64,000 bases of DNA from JBDHWG01 sp039810085 (GTDB lineage: Bacteria > Chloroflexota > Anaerolineae > Epilineales > JAHCIE01). Below, in pieces: positions 25,079 to 35,502 of this stretch. The stretch lies in the NCBI GenBank assembly GCA_039810085.1, contig JBDHWG010000024.1, positions 18,424-82,423 on the forward strand, written 5' to 3'. The notes below the pieces were generated by a model. That model was not told the DNA's origin. It saw only the letters and a list, made by a program, of their open reading frames with translations, and made no database searches. Both the position numbers and the translations under genes were made by a program. Within the stretch, counting starts at the first letter, position 1. Every line of letters begins with the position of its first letter.

Positions 25079-25897
25079 TCATACAAGGAACTCGCGCAAA
25101 ACAGTAATAAGCGCATCTGGATTATCCAGCGCAATGTTGTGGCCGCTATACGGAATCTCCACCAGCCGCCCATTCGGCAGCTCACGCGCCATGCGCTCGG
25201 CCGTCTCCCGCGCCAGCACGTCGCTCTCCTGGGCGCGGATGACCAGCGTCGGTGCCCCGATGGCGCGGAGCATCTCCCAGCCCTTGACCGGGTCGGGACG
25301 CGGCAGCGGCTGGTCGGGCGAGCGAAACGCCTTATCGTAGCGCCACGTCCACAGACCATCCTCCCGCTGAACGAGGTTGTGGTAGACGCGGGCGCGTAGC
25401 ACGTCGTCCGGCGGGCGCGGATTGCCGAGGCGCGTCAGGCGGAAAGCGTGCTCCGGGTCCTCGAACACATCCGGCGCTTGCACCGCGCTGCGGACACGAT
25501 CCGTCCCGACGGGCATCAGCTCCGGGCCGATGTCCATAATGACCAACCGCTCGATTCGCTCCGGATGATCCGCCGCATACATGTAGCCGTTGCGACCCCC
25601 CATCGAGAAGCCGACCAGGGTGATCCGCTCTAGGCCCAGCGCATCCACGAACGCGGTAACGTCCTCGACCATCGCCTCGGCGGAGTAGTCGTCGGCCCAG
25701 TCGGTCTCGCCGTGGCCGCGTTGGTCGGGCGCCAGGGTGCGGTAGCGGTCGATGAGGGCCTCGGCCACTGTATCCCACGAACGCCCCTGCGAGGCCAGCC
25801 CATGCAGAAACACCAGCGGCGGCGCCGTCGGATTACCCGCCTCGCGGTAGTGGAAGCGCAGCCCTCGAAGCTCAATGGTGCGGTCGTTCATGCTCAT
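25079..25897 (-). CDS. Alpha/beta-fold hydrolase
   Basis: 272 residues with an alpha/beta-hydrolase core: oxyanion HGLASQGRSW, LAPDQRGHGETDW, nucleophile elbow GFSMGGRNG, acid Asp around IRAQESDVL and His in YSGHNIALDNP. A cap domain of about 60 residues lies between. Likely an esterase, lactonase or C-C hydrolase of a small acyl substrate. The ATG overlaps the upstream SDR stop (ATGA), indicating translational coupling. The substrate cannot be named; neighbouring ACAD and SDR genes suggest aliphatic or cyclic ketone and ester catabolism. Confidence 0.87.
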   Translation of the reverse strand: MSMNDRTIELRGLRFHYREAGNPTAPPLVFLHGLASQGRSWDTVAEALIDRYRTLAPDQRGHGETDWADDYSAEAMVEDVTAFVDALGLERITLVGFSMGGRNGYMYAADHPERIERLVIMDIGPELMPVGTDRVRSAVQAPDVFEDPEHAFRLTRLGNPRPPDDVLRARVYHNLVQREDGLWTWRYDKAFRSPDQPLPRPDPVKGWEMLRAIGAPTLVIRAQESDVLARETAERMARELPNGRLVEIPYSGHNIALDNPDALITVLREFLV

Positions 25898-26676
25898 GCC
25901 TCGCGATTGAAAATCTCGCCGTTGAGCCGCCGCATCCCGCGCAGCCAGCGCTCGTAGTCGTCGCCCTTGTGCTGGAAGTACGTCGCCACCTCTGGGTGCG
26001 GCAGGATGAGGAATCGCTCCTGCGCCAGCCCATCCACAACAGCATCCGCCACCTGCTCCGGCATCAGCGCGCTCGGCAGCAGGAAGCTGTCTTGCGTGCC
26101 GTCCTCGCCCAGCAGCATCCGCGTCCGCACCCCCTGGGGGCAGAGGCACGACACCTTGATGCCCCGGTCGCCATAGGTGATGGACAACCACTCGGCGAAG
26201 CCAACGGCGGCGTGCTTGGTGACGGCATATGGAGCCGCACCCAGCATCGTCAACAGACCTGCCGCCGACGCCGTGTTGAGCAGGTAGCCGTGGCCGCGTT
26301 CGAGCATCTGCGGCAGGACGGCGCGGGCGGCGTAGACGTGGGCCATGACGTTGATGTCCCAGATGCGCTGCCAGACGTCATTCGCTATCTCCGGGCCGCC
26401 CTCTTCGCCGAAGATGCCGGCGTTGGAGCAGAACAGGTCGATGGGGCCATAGGCGTCGGTAGCGCGCGCTACGAGGCGCACGACCTCAGCCTCAACGCCC
26501 ACGTCCATTGGGACGGCCAGGCCGCCAACCTCGCTGGCGACACGCTCGGCCGCATCCGCCTCCACATCCGCGACGACGATGCCCCGTGGCGATTCCTGCG
26601 CGAACCGCCGGCACAACGCCGCGCCAATGCCATTTCCGCCGCCCGTCACCACAACCACTTTATTGCGCAGCAGCAT
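25894..26676 (-). CDS. Short-chain dehydrogenase/reductase
   Basis: Classical SDR of 260 residues: TGGGNGIGAALCRRF, CSNAGIFG, Ser in NTASAAGLL and YAVTK, all intact. The ATG at 26676 was chosen because GGGAGGGG lies about 9 bases upstream. It oxidises or reduces an alcohol/ketone with NAD(P). The coupling to the alpha/beta hydrolase gene suggests sequential steps in one pathway. Confidence 0.88.
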   Translation of the reverse strand: MLLRNKVVVVTGGGNGIGAALCRRFAQESPRGIVVADVEADAAERVASEVGGLAVPMDVGVEAEVVRLVARATDAYGPIDLFCSNAGIFGEEGGPEIANDVWQRIWDINVMAHVYAARAVLPQMLERGHGYLLNTASAAGLLTMLGAAPYAVTKHAAVGFAEWLSITYGDRGIKVSCLCPQGVRTRMLLGEDGTQDSFLLPSALMPEQVADAVVDGLAQERFLILPHPEVATYFQHKGDDYERWLRGMRRLNGEIFNREA

Positions 26677-26698
26677 GCTTTTTTCCCCTCCCTCTCTC

Positions 26699-26819
26699 GT
26701 CATTGCGAGCAAAGCGAAGCAATCTCCCGCCCTTGCATCAGACAGTCTCTTCGAGGAATAGAGCCGCCTTCACCAACCGAGAGATTGCTTCGTCGTCCTA
26801 TCGTCCTCCTCGCAATGAC
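26699..26819. repeat. Palindromic intergenic element, family A copy 2
   Basis: Ends GTCATTGCGAG and CTCGCAATGAC are perfect 11-base inverted repeats. Internal GAAGCAATCTC and GAGATTGCTTC form a second pair. It is 121 bases long with no ORF, the best-preserved copy of the family. Confidence 0.85.
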
Positions 26820-26834
26820 AGCCGGTCGTAGCTC

Positions 26835-28040
26835 TCACGAGAACCGGCGCAGCTCGATGCGGGCGACGTCGCGCATGTGGACCTCGTCGGGGCCGTCGGC
26901 CAGGCGCAGCGTGCGCACGTTGGCCCAGGCCCACGCCAGGTCGAAGTCCTGGCAGACACCAGCGCCGCCGTGAATCTGGATCGCGCAGTCGATGACCTGG
27001 CAGGCGACATTCGGGGCGACAACCTTGATCATCGCGATTTCCTGGCGCGCGGCCTTGTTGCCGACCGTGTCCATCATGAACGCGGCCTTCAACGTTAGCA
27101 GCCGCGCCTGCTCGATCTCAATCCGCGAGCGGGCAATATCCTGCTGGATGCTTTCCATCTCCGCGAGCGTCTTGCCGAAAGCCGTCCGGCTCTTGGCGCG
27201 GCGCACCATCGCCTCCAGGGCGCGCTCGGCCGCCCCGATGCAACGCATGCAGTGGTGGATGCGGCCCGGCCCCAGGCGGCCCTGGGCAATCTCGAAGCCA
27301 CGCCCCTCGCCGAGGAGGATGTTGGACGCCGGCACGCGCACATTGGTGAACGTCACTTCGCCGTGGCCGTGGGGCGCGTGGTCGTAGCCGTAGACGGTCA
27401 GCATCCGCTCGGTCTTGACACCGGGCGCGTCCATCGGCACGAGAATCATGGACTGCTGGGTGTAGCGCGGCGCGGTTGGGTCGGTCTTGCCCATGAAGAT
27501 GGCAATCTTGCAGCGCGGGTCCCCCGCGCCGGATGTCCACCACTTGCGGGCGTTGATGATATACTCGTCGCCGTCGCGGACGATGCTGCCCTGGATGTTT
27601 GTGGCGTCAGAGGAGGCAACCTCCGGCTCAGTCATGGCGTAGCAGGAGCGAATCTCGCCTTCGAGCAACGGCTTCAGCCAGCGCTCCTTCTGCTCGTCGC
27701 TGCCGTAGCGCACCAGGACTTCCATGTTGCCCGTGTCCGGCGCGGAGCAGTTGAACACCTCAGACGCGAACGGCGAGCGGCCCATAATCTCGGCCAGCGG
27801 CGCGTATTCGAGGTTGGTGAGGCCGGCGCCATACTCGCTCTCTGGCAGGAAGAGGTTCCATAGACCGCGCGCTTTGGCGATCCCCTTGAGCAGTTCAATG
27901 ATGGGGACAGGCTCCCAGCGCTGCGGGCCGTTGACGTGCTCCCAGTAGACCGGCTCGTTGGGGTAGATGTACTCATCCATGAACGCGAGGATCTGCTCGC
28001 GCAGGGCCTGGCTTCGCTCGGAGTATTGAAAATTCATCAC
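26835..28040 (-). CDS. Acyl-CoA dehydrogenase, ACAD10/11-like
   Basis: 401 residues. Distinctive features of the ACAD10/11 group: YWEHVN near the start, LFLPESEYGAGLTNLEYAPLAEIMGRS, APDTGNMEVL, MTEPEVASSDATNI, KWWTSGAGDPRCKIAI and C-terminal RLADGPDEVHMRDVARIEL. The mammalian relatives act on 4-hydroxy or branched long-chain acyl-CoA; whether that holds here is inferred. ATG at 28040 or 28037, with AAAGGAT upstream. It follows the phosphatase gene by 27 bases. Confidence 0.9.
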   Translation of the reverse strand: MMNFQYSERSQALREQILAFMDEYIYPNEPVYWEHVNGPQRWEPVPIIELLKGIAKARGLWNLFLPESEYGAGLTNLEYAPLAEIMGRSPFASEVFNCSAPDTGNMEVLVRYGSDEQKERWLKPLLEGEIRSCYAMTEPEVASSDATNIQGSIVRDGDEYIINARKWWTSGAGDPRCKIAIFMGKTDPTAPRYTQQSMILVPMDAPGVKTERMLTVYGYDHAPHGHGEVTFTNVRVPASNILLGEGRGFEIAQGRLGPGRIHHCMRCIGAAERALEAMVRRAKSRTAFGKTLAEMESIQQDIARSRIEIEQARLLTLKAAFMMDTVGNKAARQEIAMIKVVAPNVACQVIDCAIQIHGGAGVCQDFDLAWAWANVRTLRLADGPDEVHMRDVARIELRRFS

Positions 28041-28067
28041 CGCGATCCTTTCGACGTTGATTGGGTT

Positions 28068-28787
28068 TTAGCGGTACGTGACTAATGTCGGATCATCCAG
28101 ATGGGGGATGGTGTTGAGCGTGTCCAGCGTAACCTTGTCGCGGGTGAACACCATCTCGGTCAGGGAGCCATTGCGAATGCGCCAGTTCAGCTCGATGGCG
28201 AGGGACGGCGGAGCGCGCATCGCAAGTGTGACGGCGATGGAAATGACGCCGCCCGATGTAAACACGGCCACGCGCCGCCCGCTGCCCTCGGTCGCCATGA
28301 TGTGCCGCAGGGCGTGCTTGACGCGGTCGTGGAACGTCTGCCACGCCTCCACCACCGGCGACTCGACTTCGCCCGCCACCCAGTAGGCGATCACCGCCTG
28401 AAACATGCGCTGGAAGTGGCGATAACGCTCAGGCCCGTCGCGGTGCTGCTCCCACGCCGCCGCCAGCCGCCGAATCGCCGGGTCGCGCTCCACCAGGACG
28501 AGCAGGAACTCGCGCAGAACGCCGTCGCCGTCGTACTCGTCCAGCCCATCCAGCATAACCGCTTCGGGCCACGGGCAGCCCGCCTCGGCGTAGACCTGGC
28601 GCACCAGCGCTTCAGTGCCCTGCTGGCGGCGGCGCGGGCCGACGTAGACGGCGTCGAAGGTTACGCCGCGCTGCACCCAATACTGGCCGAGGCAGCGCGA
28701 CTGCGTCTCACCGGCGGGCGAGAGATGGTCGTAGTCGTCCGCGAACATGCTGGCCTGGCCGTGGCGCACGAGAACCAGGTGACTCAT
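28068..28787 (-). CDS. Histidine phosphatase superfamily protein
   Basis: Branch-1 histidine phosphatase of 239 residues: VLVRHGQAS carries the nucleophilic His, and an Arg-rich VGPRRRQQGTE follows. The second catalytic His, usually SHGG, is replaced: the sequence is FTSGGVISI. This TSGG variant occurs in a subgroup; altered activity is possible. It is encoded between an acyl-CoA dehydrogenase and an F420-type oxidoreductase, with an ATGA overlap to the latter, so it belongs to the lipid-catabolism run. Substrate unknown. Confidence 0.82.
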   Translation of the reverse strand: MSHLVLVRHGQASMFADDYDHLSPAGETQSRCLGQYWVQRGVTFDAVYVGPRRRQQGTEALVRQVYAEAGCPWPEAVMLDGLDEYDGDGVLREFLLVLVERDPAIRRLAAAWEQHRDGPERYRHFQRMFQAVIAYWVAGEVESPVVEAWQTFHDRVKHALRHIMATEGSGRRVAVFTSGGVISIAVTLAMRAPPSLAIELNWRIRNGSLTEMVFTRDKVTLDTLNTIPHLDDPTLVTYR

Positions 28788-29164
28788 GGACGGCTGGTAG
28801 CGTCCTCAAGTATCGTCACCTCGACCAGCGGACTCTCCTCCACCCAGCGCTCAATGTCAGCCTGCCGCCCCAGCCGCGCGAGAATTGGAGCCAGTGTCGC
28901 CCGCTTTTCCTCTGGATCGGTAATGGGGCGGGCGCGGGCCGGCAGGTCCGCCTGGACGCCTTCCTTCAGGTGGAACGTGAAGTCAGGGTGGGCGACCAGG
29001 TTGGCGTACCAGTCGCGGTGGCCGGGTGTACCCGTTATGTAGAGCCGCCCGTCGACGTTGTGGAACCAGATTTCGATGCGGCGCGGCTGCTCGCTCTTCC
29101 GCCCAATGGTCGTAATGTCGATGGTCCGGCCTGTCGCGAGTGCCTGACGTATCTTCTCGTCCAT
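28784..29164 (-). CDS. Deazaflavin (F420)-dependent nitroreductase-fold protein (DUF385/Ddn-like)
   Basis: 126 residues with the split beta-barrel pattern IDITTIGRKSEQPRRIEIWF, then LYITGTPGHRDWYANLVAHPDFTFHLK. This pattern is typical of Ddn/Rv3547-type F420H2-dependent reductases. It may reduce quinones or unsaturated lipids at the membrane face. Together with the LLM-class gene at 32594 it suggests the organism makes F420 (no F420 biosynthesis gene is visible here). Translationally coupled to the phosphatase gene. Confidence 0.84.
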   Translation of the reverse strand: MDEKIRQALATGRTIDITTIGRKSEQPRRIEIWFHNVDGRLYITGTPGHRDWYANLVAHPDFTFHLKEGVQADLPARARPITDPEEKRATLAPILARLGRQADIERWVEESPLVEVTILEDATSRP

Positions 29165-29220
29165 GCGTTGCTCTTATTCCTTAGCTGTCAATCCATAGAA
29201 CTTGCCGGTCGATGGATCTC

Positions 29221-29322
29221 TGGACCACGAAGGTCACGAAAGGCCGTGAAAAACGCGAAAGACACACGCTACGCGACTCTTTTTCGTGCCTTTCGCGTCC
29301 TTTCCGAGCCTTTCGTGGTCCA
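29221..29322. repeat. Palindromic intergenic element, family C copy 1
   Basis: The left arm TGGACCACGAAGGTCACGAA and right arm CCTTTCGTGGTCCA make a 102-base imperfect palindrome rich in CGAAAGG/CCTTTCG. Related segments are at 41646, 41889 and 43981. Confidence 0.75.
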
Positions 29323-29350
29323 ACGACTTGCCCCACCGCCGTCAGCCCTT

Positions 29351-29920
29351 TCACTCCAGCGACCGCCACAGTCGAGCCGGGTCTAGAACAAACCCCGACA
29401 GGACGGGGCTTCCGGAGACGGCGCGGGGCTCGGCGAGGACCTCCACCGCCGCGTCGGGCCGATAGACATACACGCGCTTGTATGACGGGTCTATCAGCCA
29501 GGCTAACTGCGCGCCGTTCTCTATATACTCCTGCATCTTGTCTTGAAGCTCGCCCAGGTCGTCAGACGGGGAGCGAAGCTCAGCCACGAAGTCCGGACAG
29601 AGCGGCAAGAAGCGTCCGCGATCCAGCGGCGAGAGGTCCGCTAACCGCTGTTTGCTCACCCACGCCGCATCTGGTGAGCGAGTCGCGCCGTTGGGCAAGT
29701 TGAAGCCCGTGGACGAGTCGAAGGTCTCGCCGCTGCCGTCTTGCCAGGCCCATAAGGTGAGCATGGTAATGAGCGCCGCACTGCGGTTACCTGTCGTTCC
29801 GCCGGTGAGTGGCAGGATGATGAGATCCCCATAGGATGTGCGCTCGACGCGCACATCTTGGTTGCGTTGGCAGAACAACTCAAACTGTTCGTCCGTCAGC
29901 TGCGGCACGACAATCGTCAC
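29351..29920 (-). CDS. Uma2-family putative endonuclease (PD-(D/E)XK fold)
   Basis: 189 residues from a GTG at 29920, which has AGGAGG 8 bases upstream. Uma2 hallmarks: SYGDLIILPLTGGTTGNRSAALI, SPDAAWVSKQR (active-site Asp), LCPDFVAELRSPSDDLGELQDKM (Glu) and AQLAWLIDPSYKRVYVYRP. The family is highly expanded in cyanobacteria and Chloroflexota and is often monocistronic. A DNA-cleaving or mobile-element role is assumed from the fold only. It lies between two palindromic elements, consistent with an accessory locus. Confidence 0.87.
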   Translation of the reverse strand: MTIVVPQLTDEQFELFCQRNQDVRVERTSYGDLIILPLTGGTTGNRSAALITMLTLWAWQDGSGETFDSSTGFNLPNGATRSPDAAWVSKQRLADLSPLDRGRFLPLCPDFVAELRSPSDDLGELQDKMQEYIENGAQLAWLIDPSYKRVYVYRPDAAVEVLAEPRAVSGSPVLSGFVLDPARLWRSLE

Positions 29921-30017
29921 GCACGTTCCTCCTAATTCCTTGAAAACACGCCCCATTATTATGGCGAAGCACCAAGCCGTATGACAGCATGCACCAGCAC
30001 GAGAACACGGCCACGCC

Positions 30018-30136
30018 GTCATTGCGAGCGTGAGCGAAGCAATCCCACGCCCTTACGAGAGGCGCCTTCGCCGCGTAACCCAGCTCTTGTCCACCGCGAG
30101 GTTGCTTCGTCGTCCTATCGTCCTCCTCGCAACGAC
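30018..30136. repeat. Palindromic intergenic element, family A copy 3
   Basis: Starts GTCATTGCGAGCGTGAGCGA and ends CTCGCAACGAC. It shares the segment TTCGTCGTCCTATCGTCCTC with copy 2. 119 bases, no ORF. Confidence 0.82.
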
Positions 30137-30222
30137 GGTCCATCCTGTATTCTTAGCAGCGCAGCAAAACCTCGCCGCCGTGGAGACCCTTGGCGCTTCT
30201 TCGCTTCGCTCAAGGACATGGC

Positions 30223-31200
30223 TCAGAGCAACACCTCGACAATCACTTTCCCCATCGTCTGCCGACTTGCAAGGTCGCGCATCGCCTGCGGGACCTCGTG
30301 CAGGCCGTAGACCTTAGAGACGGCGGGCTTGATAAGTCCCTGGCGGTACATGTCGAACAGGGCCGCCTGCGCCTGAGCGACGAACTCCGGGTGGCGCTCG
30401 ATGTAGCCACCCCAGTAGACGCCGACGGCGGACATGCTCTTGAGCAGCAAGCGGTTCGCCGCGATGGACGGGATGCGCCCGCCGGCGAAGCCGATGACAA
30501 GCAGCCGCCCTTCGGGCGCGATACACTTGGTGGACAGGTCGAAGATGTCGCCGCCGACCGGGTCATAAATGACGTCGGCGCCGCGGCCGGTCATCTCCAT
30601 CACCTGCTTGACCCACGACTCGTCACGATAGCTCAGGGCGTGGTGGGCGCCCTGGGCGCGCACGAAGTCGAGCTTCTCGTCGCTACCCGCCGTCCCGATG
30701 ACCCGCGCTCCCATCGCCTTACCGATCTGGACCGCCGAGCTACCCACGCCACCCGCCGCCGCATGCACCAACAGCCACTCGCCCGGCTGGAGCGCGCCGC
30801 GCACCATGAGGGCCAGGTAGGAGGTCTGGTAGACGATGGGCATTGCCGCAGCCTCGGCGAAGGTCATGCTGTCGGGGATGGGGAACGTCATGCGGGCCGG
30901 GGCGAGGCAGTACTCGCCGAAGCCGCCAAGGGAGGATATCGCCAGGACGCGGTTACCGACGGCAAGCCCATCGACACCGGGGCCGACGGCGTCGATGACA
31001 CCGCCGACCTCGGCGCCCGGTATGAAGGGGAAGGGCGGCCGCACCTGGTACTTGCCCCCGATCTCAAGGATGTCGAAGAAGTTGAGGGCCGCCGCCCTGT
31101 TGTGAATGCGCACCTGGCCGGCGCCGGGGTCGGGCACGGCCACGTCGGCCAGGGTCATCCCTTCAGGCTCGCACCACTCGGTTACCTGCCAGGCGCGCAT
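30223..31200 (-). CDS. NADPH:quinone oxidoreductase-type medium-chain dehydrogenase
   Basis: 325-residue MDR protein lacking the zinc-binding residues of alcohol dehydrogenases: ALNFFDILEIGGKYQ, FIPGAEVGGVIDAVG, and cofactor motif HAAAGGVGSSAVQIGKAMGARVIGTA. C-terminal VYGLHEVPQAMRDLASRQTMGKVIVEV matches quinone oxidoreductases and enoyl reductases. It is a cytoplasmic NADPH-dependent reductase. 21 bases separate its ATG from the citrate synthase stop, so it is probably the second gene of that transcript. Confidence 0.87.
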   Translation of the reverse strand: MRAWQVTEWCEPEGMTLADVAVPDPGAGQVRIHNRAAALNFFDILEIGGKYQVRPPFPFIPGAEVGGVIDAVGPGVDGLAVGNRVLAISSLGGFGEYCLAPARMTFPIPDSMTFAEAAAMPIVYQTSYLALMVRGALQPGEWLLVHAAAGGVGSSAVQIGKAMGARVIGTAGSDEKLDFVRAQGAHHALSYRDESWVKQVMEMTGRGADVIYDPVGGDIFDLSTKCIAPEGRLLVIGFAGGRIPSIAANRLLLKSMSAVGVYWGGYIERHPEFVAQAQAALFDMYRQGLIKPAVSKVYGLHEVPQAMRDLASRQTMGKVIVEVLL

Positions 31201-31221
31201 AGAAGTCTCTCCGCAGGCGAC

Positions 31222-32550
<1,329 letters not shown>

Positions 32551-32593
32551 CGTTCGTCACCTCCAGAGATTGATTATGTTGGACAGCTCTGAT

Positions 32594-33619
32594 TTACGAA
32601 ACTAGCTCTGCCATCGCGCGCAGAGTGTTGATATCGAACGTCCCGCAGATGAGCGTCTGCACGCCTGAGTCGCGCCACGCAGTCAATCGTTCGGCGATGC
32701 GCTCCTTGGGGCCAACGAGCGCCACCTCGTCCACCAGGTCATCGGGGACGGCGGCGATTGCCTCGTTCTTGCGGCCACCCAGGTAGAGGTCCTGGACACG
32801 CTCGGCGGCCTCTTCATAGCCGTAGCGTCGCGCCAGGTCGTTATAGAAGTTCTTGCCCTTAGCCCCCATTCCGCCGACATAGAGGGCGATGAACGGCTTG
32901 ACCATGGCGCGGCAGGCGTCCAGGTCCGGCCCCATCGCCACCTGTACGGTCGGCGCGATGTCCAGGTCCGCCAGCGTCTTGCCACCACCGGCTTTCGCCA
33001 ATCCTTCGTTGAGGGAGTCCTGGAAGACGGACATGCGGAAAGGCGAGAAGAAGACGGGCAGCCAGCCGTCGGCGATCTCCGCCGCCAGCGCAATGTTCTT
33101 TGGCCCGATGGCCGCCAGGTAAATGGGGATGTTGGCGCGTAGTGGGTGGAGGATGAGCTTAAGCGGCTTGCCCAGGCCGGTGCCATCGTGAACGGGGATA
33201 TCGTAGTACTCGCCGTGGAACTCCAGGGCTTCCTCGCGCTTGAGGATGGTGCGCACGATCTTGACGTACTCCCGCGTGCGCTTGAGGGCATTGCCGTAGA
33301 CCACACCGTGCCAGCCCTCGACCACCTGCGGCCCGGACGCGCCCAGGCCGAGCAAGACACGACCCTTGGTGAGCATGTCGAGCGTTGCCGCCGTCATGGC
33401 CGTCATCGCGGGCGTGCGGGCCGGCATCTGCATGATGGCCGTGCCCACGTTGATGCGCTCGGTCTTGGCGGCCAGCCAGGTGAGCGGCGTGACCGCATCC
33501 GAACCGTACGCCTCGGCGGTCCACAACGAGTGGTAGCCGAGACGGTCCGCTTCCAGCGCGAGGGCCAGCTGATCGACCGGGGCCGCGCCCCAGTAACCAA
33601 GATTCAAACCCAGCCGCAT
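32594..33619 (-). CDS. LLM-class F420-dependent oxidoreductase
   Basis: 341-residue TIM barrel of the luciferase-like monooxygenase family: MRLGLNLGYWG, EADRLGYHSLWTAEAYGSDA, NVGTAIMQMPARTPAMTAMTAATLD, GRVLLGLGASGPQVVEGWHG and YLAAIGPKNIALAAEIADGWLP. These fit the F420-dependent group rather than FMN luciferases. The substrate is unknown; relatives reduce or oxidise alcohols, aldehydes and sulfonates. It lies upstream of citrate synthase on the same strand after 43 bases. Confidence 0.88.
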   Translation of the reverse strand: MRLGLNLGYWGAAPVDQLALALEADRLGYHSLWTAEAYGSDAVTPLTWLAAKTERINVGTAIMQMPARTPAMTAMTAATLDMLTKGRVLLGLGASGPQVVEGWHGVVYGNALKRTREYVKIVRTILKREEALEFHGEYYDIPVHDGTGLGKPLKLILHPLRANIPIYLAAIGPKNIALAAEIADGWLPVFFSPFRMSVFQDSLNEGLAKAGGGKTLADLDIAPTVQVAMGPDLDACRAMVKPFIALYVGGMGAKGKNFYNDLARRYGYEEAAERVQDLYLGGRKNEAIAAVPDDLVDEVALVGPKERIAERLTAWRDSGVQTLICGTFDINTLRAMAELVS

Positions 33620-33750
33620 AGTGTCTCCATGACTATATTATAGGCGACGGTCCGCAGAATGGTGACCGGCGCGGGCGAGCGTGCAGGAGACTCGGAGCTT
33701 CGACATTGAAAGGCGCCTCATTCGTCGAGACATGGTTGCAGCAATTGCGT

Positions 33751-35358
33751 CTACGAGTCGAAGGGAATCTGCAAATCGAGCAACACGGGACGGCCTACGG
33801 CGAAGGCGCGCTCCAGCGCCCCGGCAAAGTCCGCCGTTGCGGTGATGCGCTCGGCGGCCACGCCAAAAGCGTCGGCGAGCTTGACGAAGTCCGGCGTGTG
33901 GAGATCGACGCCGATCTGACGCCCCGCCATCTGTGCGTTCTGGAGGTGGCGGATCATGCCATAGCCGCCGTTGTTGAACAGGCACAGCACAACCGGCAGG
34001 TTGTTCTCCACCGCCGTCGCCAACTCCGCCGCGTGCATCATGAAACCGCCGTCGCCGGCAATACACACGACCGGCTGCCTCGGTGCAGCAAGCTGCGCGC
34101 CAAGCGCCATCGGGTAGCCGGGGCCAATCGCCACGCTGCGCGGGTACACGTAGCCGCGCCGGGCGTAGACCGGCAGGTATTGATGCGCGCCCCAGTAGGC
34201 GGGTAGCGTCGAGTCGGCGACGAAGATAGTCTCGCGCGGCGCAACGGCGCGCAGGGTGTCCATGAGCGCCGTGTTCAGCGGCCAACGCTTCCGCGCCCCG
34301 GCCCGCAGTGTCTCCCGCAACGCCGCGAACTCCGTCGCGTATGCCCCATTGGCCGGCGCGCTCGCGCCCAGCCGCTTGGCCAGCCCGGCCATGGCCGACC
34401 CTGCGTCGGCGGTCATTGTCACCGCTGCTGGCTCGCGGTGCGCCTGCGCCGCATCCAGGTCGATGCGGATGGTATTGGCGGGCAGACGGAGCTGCCAACG
34501 GGCGGTGGAGCTTTGGCCGAAGCGTGTCCCGACGGCAACCAGGCCATCCGACGCCTCGATGAACGCCCGCGCCGGCGCATCCGCCGTGTAGTTGCCGATG
34601 ACCAGGGGATGGTCGTCGGGAATCGCGCCCCGCCCGCCGCGCGTGTAGAAGATGGGTGCGCCCAGCCGCTCCGCCAGCCGTCGCAGCTCGTCATGCGCGC
34701 CTGCCGCGTTGACGCCGCCACCGACCCATACGACGGGCCGCCGCGCCCTATGAAGGATATCGGCTGCGCGGTCCAGCTCCGCATCCGTCGGCGTCGGACG
34801 ATTGACAGCATACAGCTCGCCCAGGTCGATGTCGGCCTGGACGTACTGCTGGTCGATAGGCATCTCGAGGACATGGGGGCGGGGCCGCTCGGCGCGCAGC
34901 GTATAGAACGCTTCATGGAGAACGCGCGGCGCGTCCTCTGGCCGAACGATGCGCTGGGTGCAGGCGCCCATCGCGTCGAACATGCCAAGCTGGTTCGGCA
35001 CTTCGTGCAGCACACCTAGCCCCCGGTCGAGATACTCGCTCTCAACCTGCCCGGTAATTTGGAGCGTTCGCGTGCTGCTGATCCACGACTCGACGATAGC
35101 CCCTGCGCTGTTGGCTGCCCCCGGCCCGGTACTCGTCAGGTAGACGCCGGGCCGCCCGCCGACGCGGCTGTAGGCGTCGGCCATGAAACCGCCCGCCATC
35201 TCGTGACGGGGAACGACGAGGCGAATCGACGGCTCATCACGCAGGGCATCGTAGACGGGCAGCATATGGACAGAGGCAATGCCGAAGACAACGTCAACAC
35301 CCTCTTGCTTGAGCGTCTGGACGATGGCCTGGCCGCCGGTCATTCGAGAGCTTGGCAT
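33751..35358 (-). CDS. Thiamine-diphosphate-dependent acetolactate synthase-like enzyme
   Basis: 535 residues: the N-terminal Pyr domain with GIASVHMLPVYDAL and catalytic Glu in VVPRHEMAGGFMADAYSR, a central NAD/FAD-type domain, and the C-terminal PP domain with IAGDGGFMMHAAELAT to LFNNGGYG. It belongs to the acetolactate synthase/benzoylformate decarboxylase superfamily. No small regulatory subunit is adjacent, so a catabolic decarboxylase or ligase role is likelier than branched-chain biosynthesis. Start ATG 35358 chosen; TTG 35367 and ATG 35343 are alternatives. Confidence 0.85.
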   Translation of the reverse strand: MPSSRMTGGQAIVQTLKQEGVDVVFGIASVHMLPVYDALRDEPSIRLVVPRHEMAGGFMADAYSRVGGRPGVYLTSTGPGAANSAGAIVESWISSTRTLQITGQVESEYLDRGLGVLHEVPNQLGMFDAMGACTQRIVRPEDAPRVLHEAFYTLRAERPRPHVLEMPIDQQYVQADIDLGELYAVNRPTPTDAELDRAADILHRARRPVVWVGGGVNAAGAHDELRRLAERLGAPIFYTRGGRGAIPDDHPLVIGNYTADAPARAFIEASDGLVAVGTRFGQSSTARWQLRLPANTIRIDLDAAQAHREPAAVTMTADAGSAMAGLAKRLGASAPANGAYATEFAALRETLRAGARKRWPLNTALMDTLRAVAPRETIFVADSTLPAYWGAHQYLPVYARRGYVYPRSVAIGPGYPMALGAQLAAPRQPVVCIAGDGGFMMHAAELATAVENNLPVVLCLFNNGGYGMIRHLQNAQMAGRQIGVDLHTPDFVKLADAFGVAAERITATADFAGALERAFAVGRPVLLDLQIPFDS

Positions 35359-35502
35359 GGGACTCAACTTTCGCTAGCGATACACGGATTATAGCATCAT
35401 TTCGCACTGCGTCAATGTATTCAATTCCGTGTGTTCAGTGTATTCCGTGGTAGCCCTCTTAGCGCCCCACGCGTGTGATGCTATAATCAGCGTGAAGCTC
35501 TG

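Noticed and set aside
33638..34498. A 286-codon minus-strand frame
   Set aside because: It overlaps the TPP enzyme in another frame, is Arg-rich and has no recognisable motifs.
33751..35358. Anabolic acetolactate synthase (ilvB)
   Set aside because: No ilvN-type small subunit or other branched-chain genes are near, and the sequence is also compatible with catabolic TPP decarboxylases.
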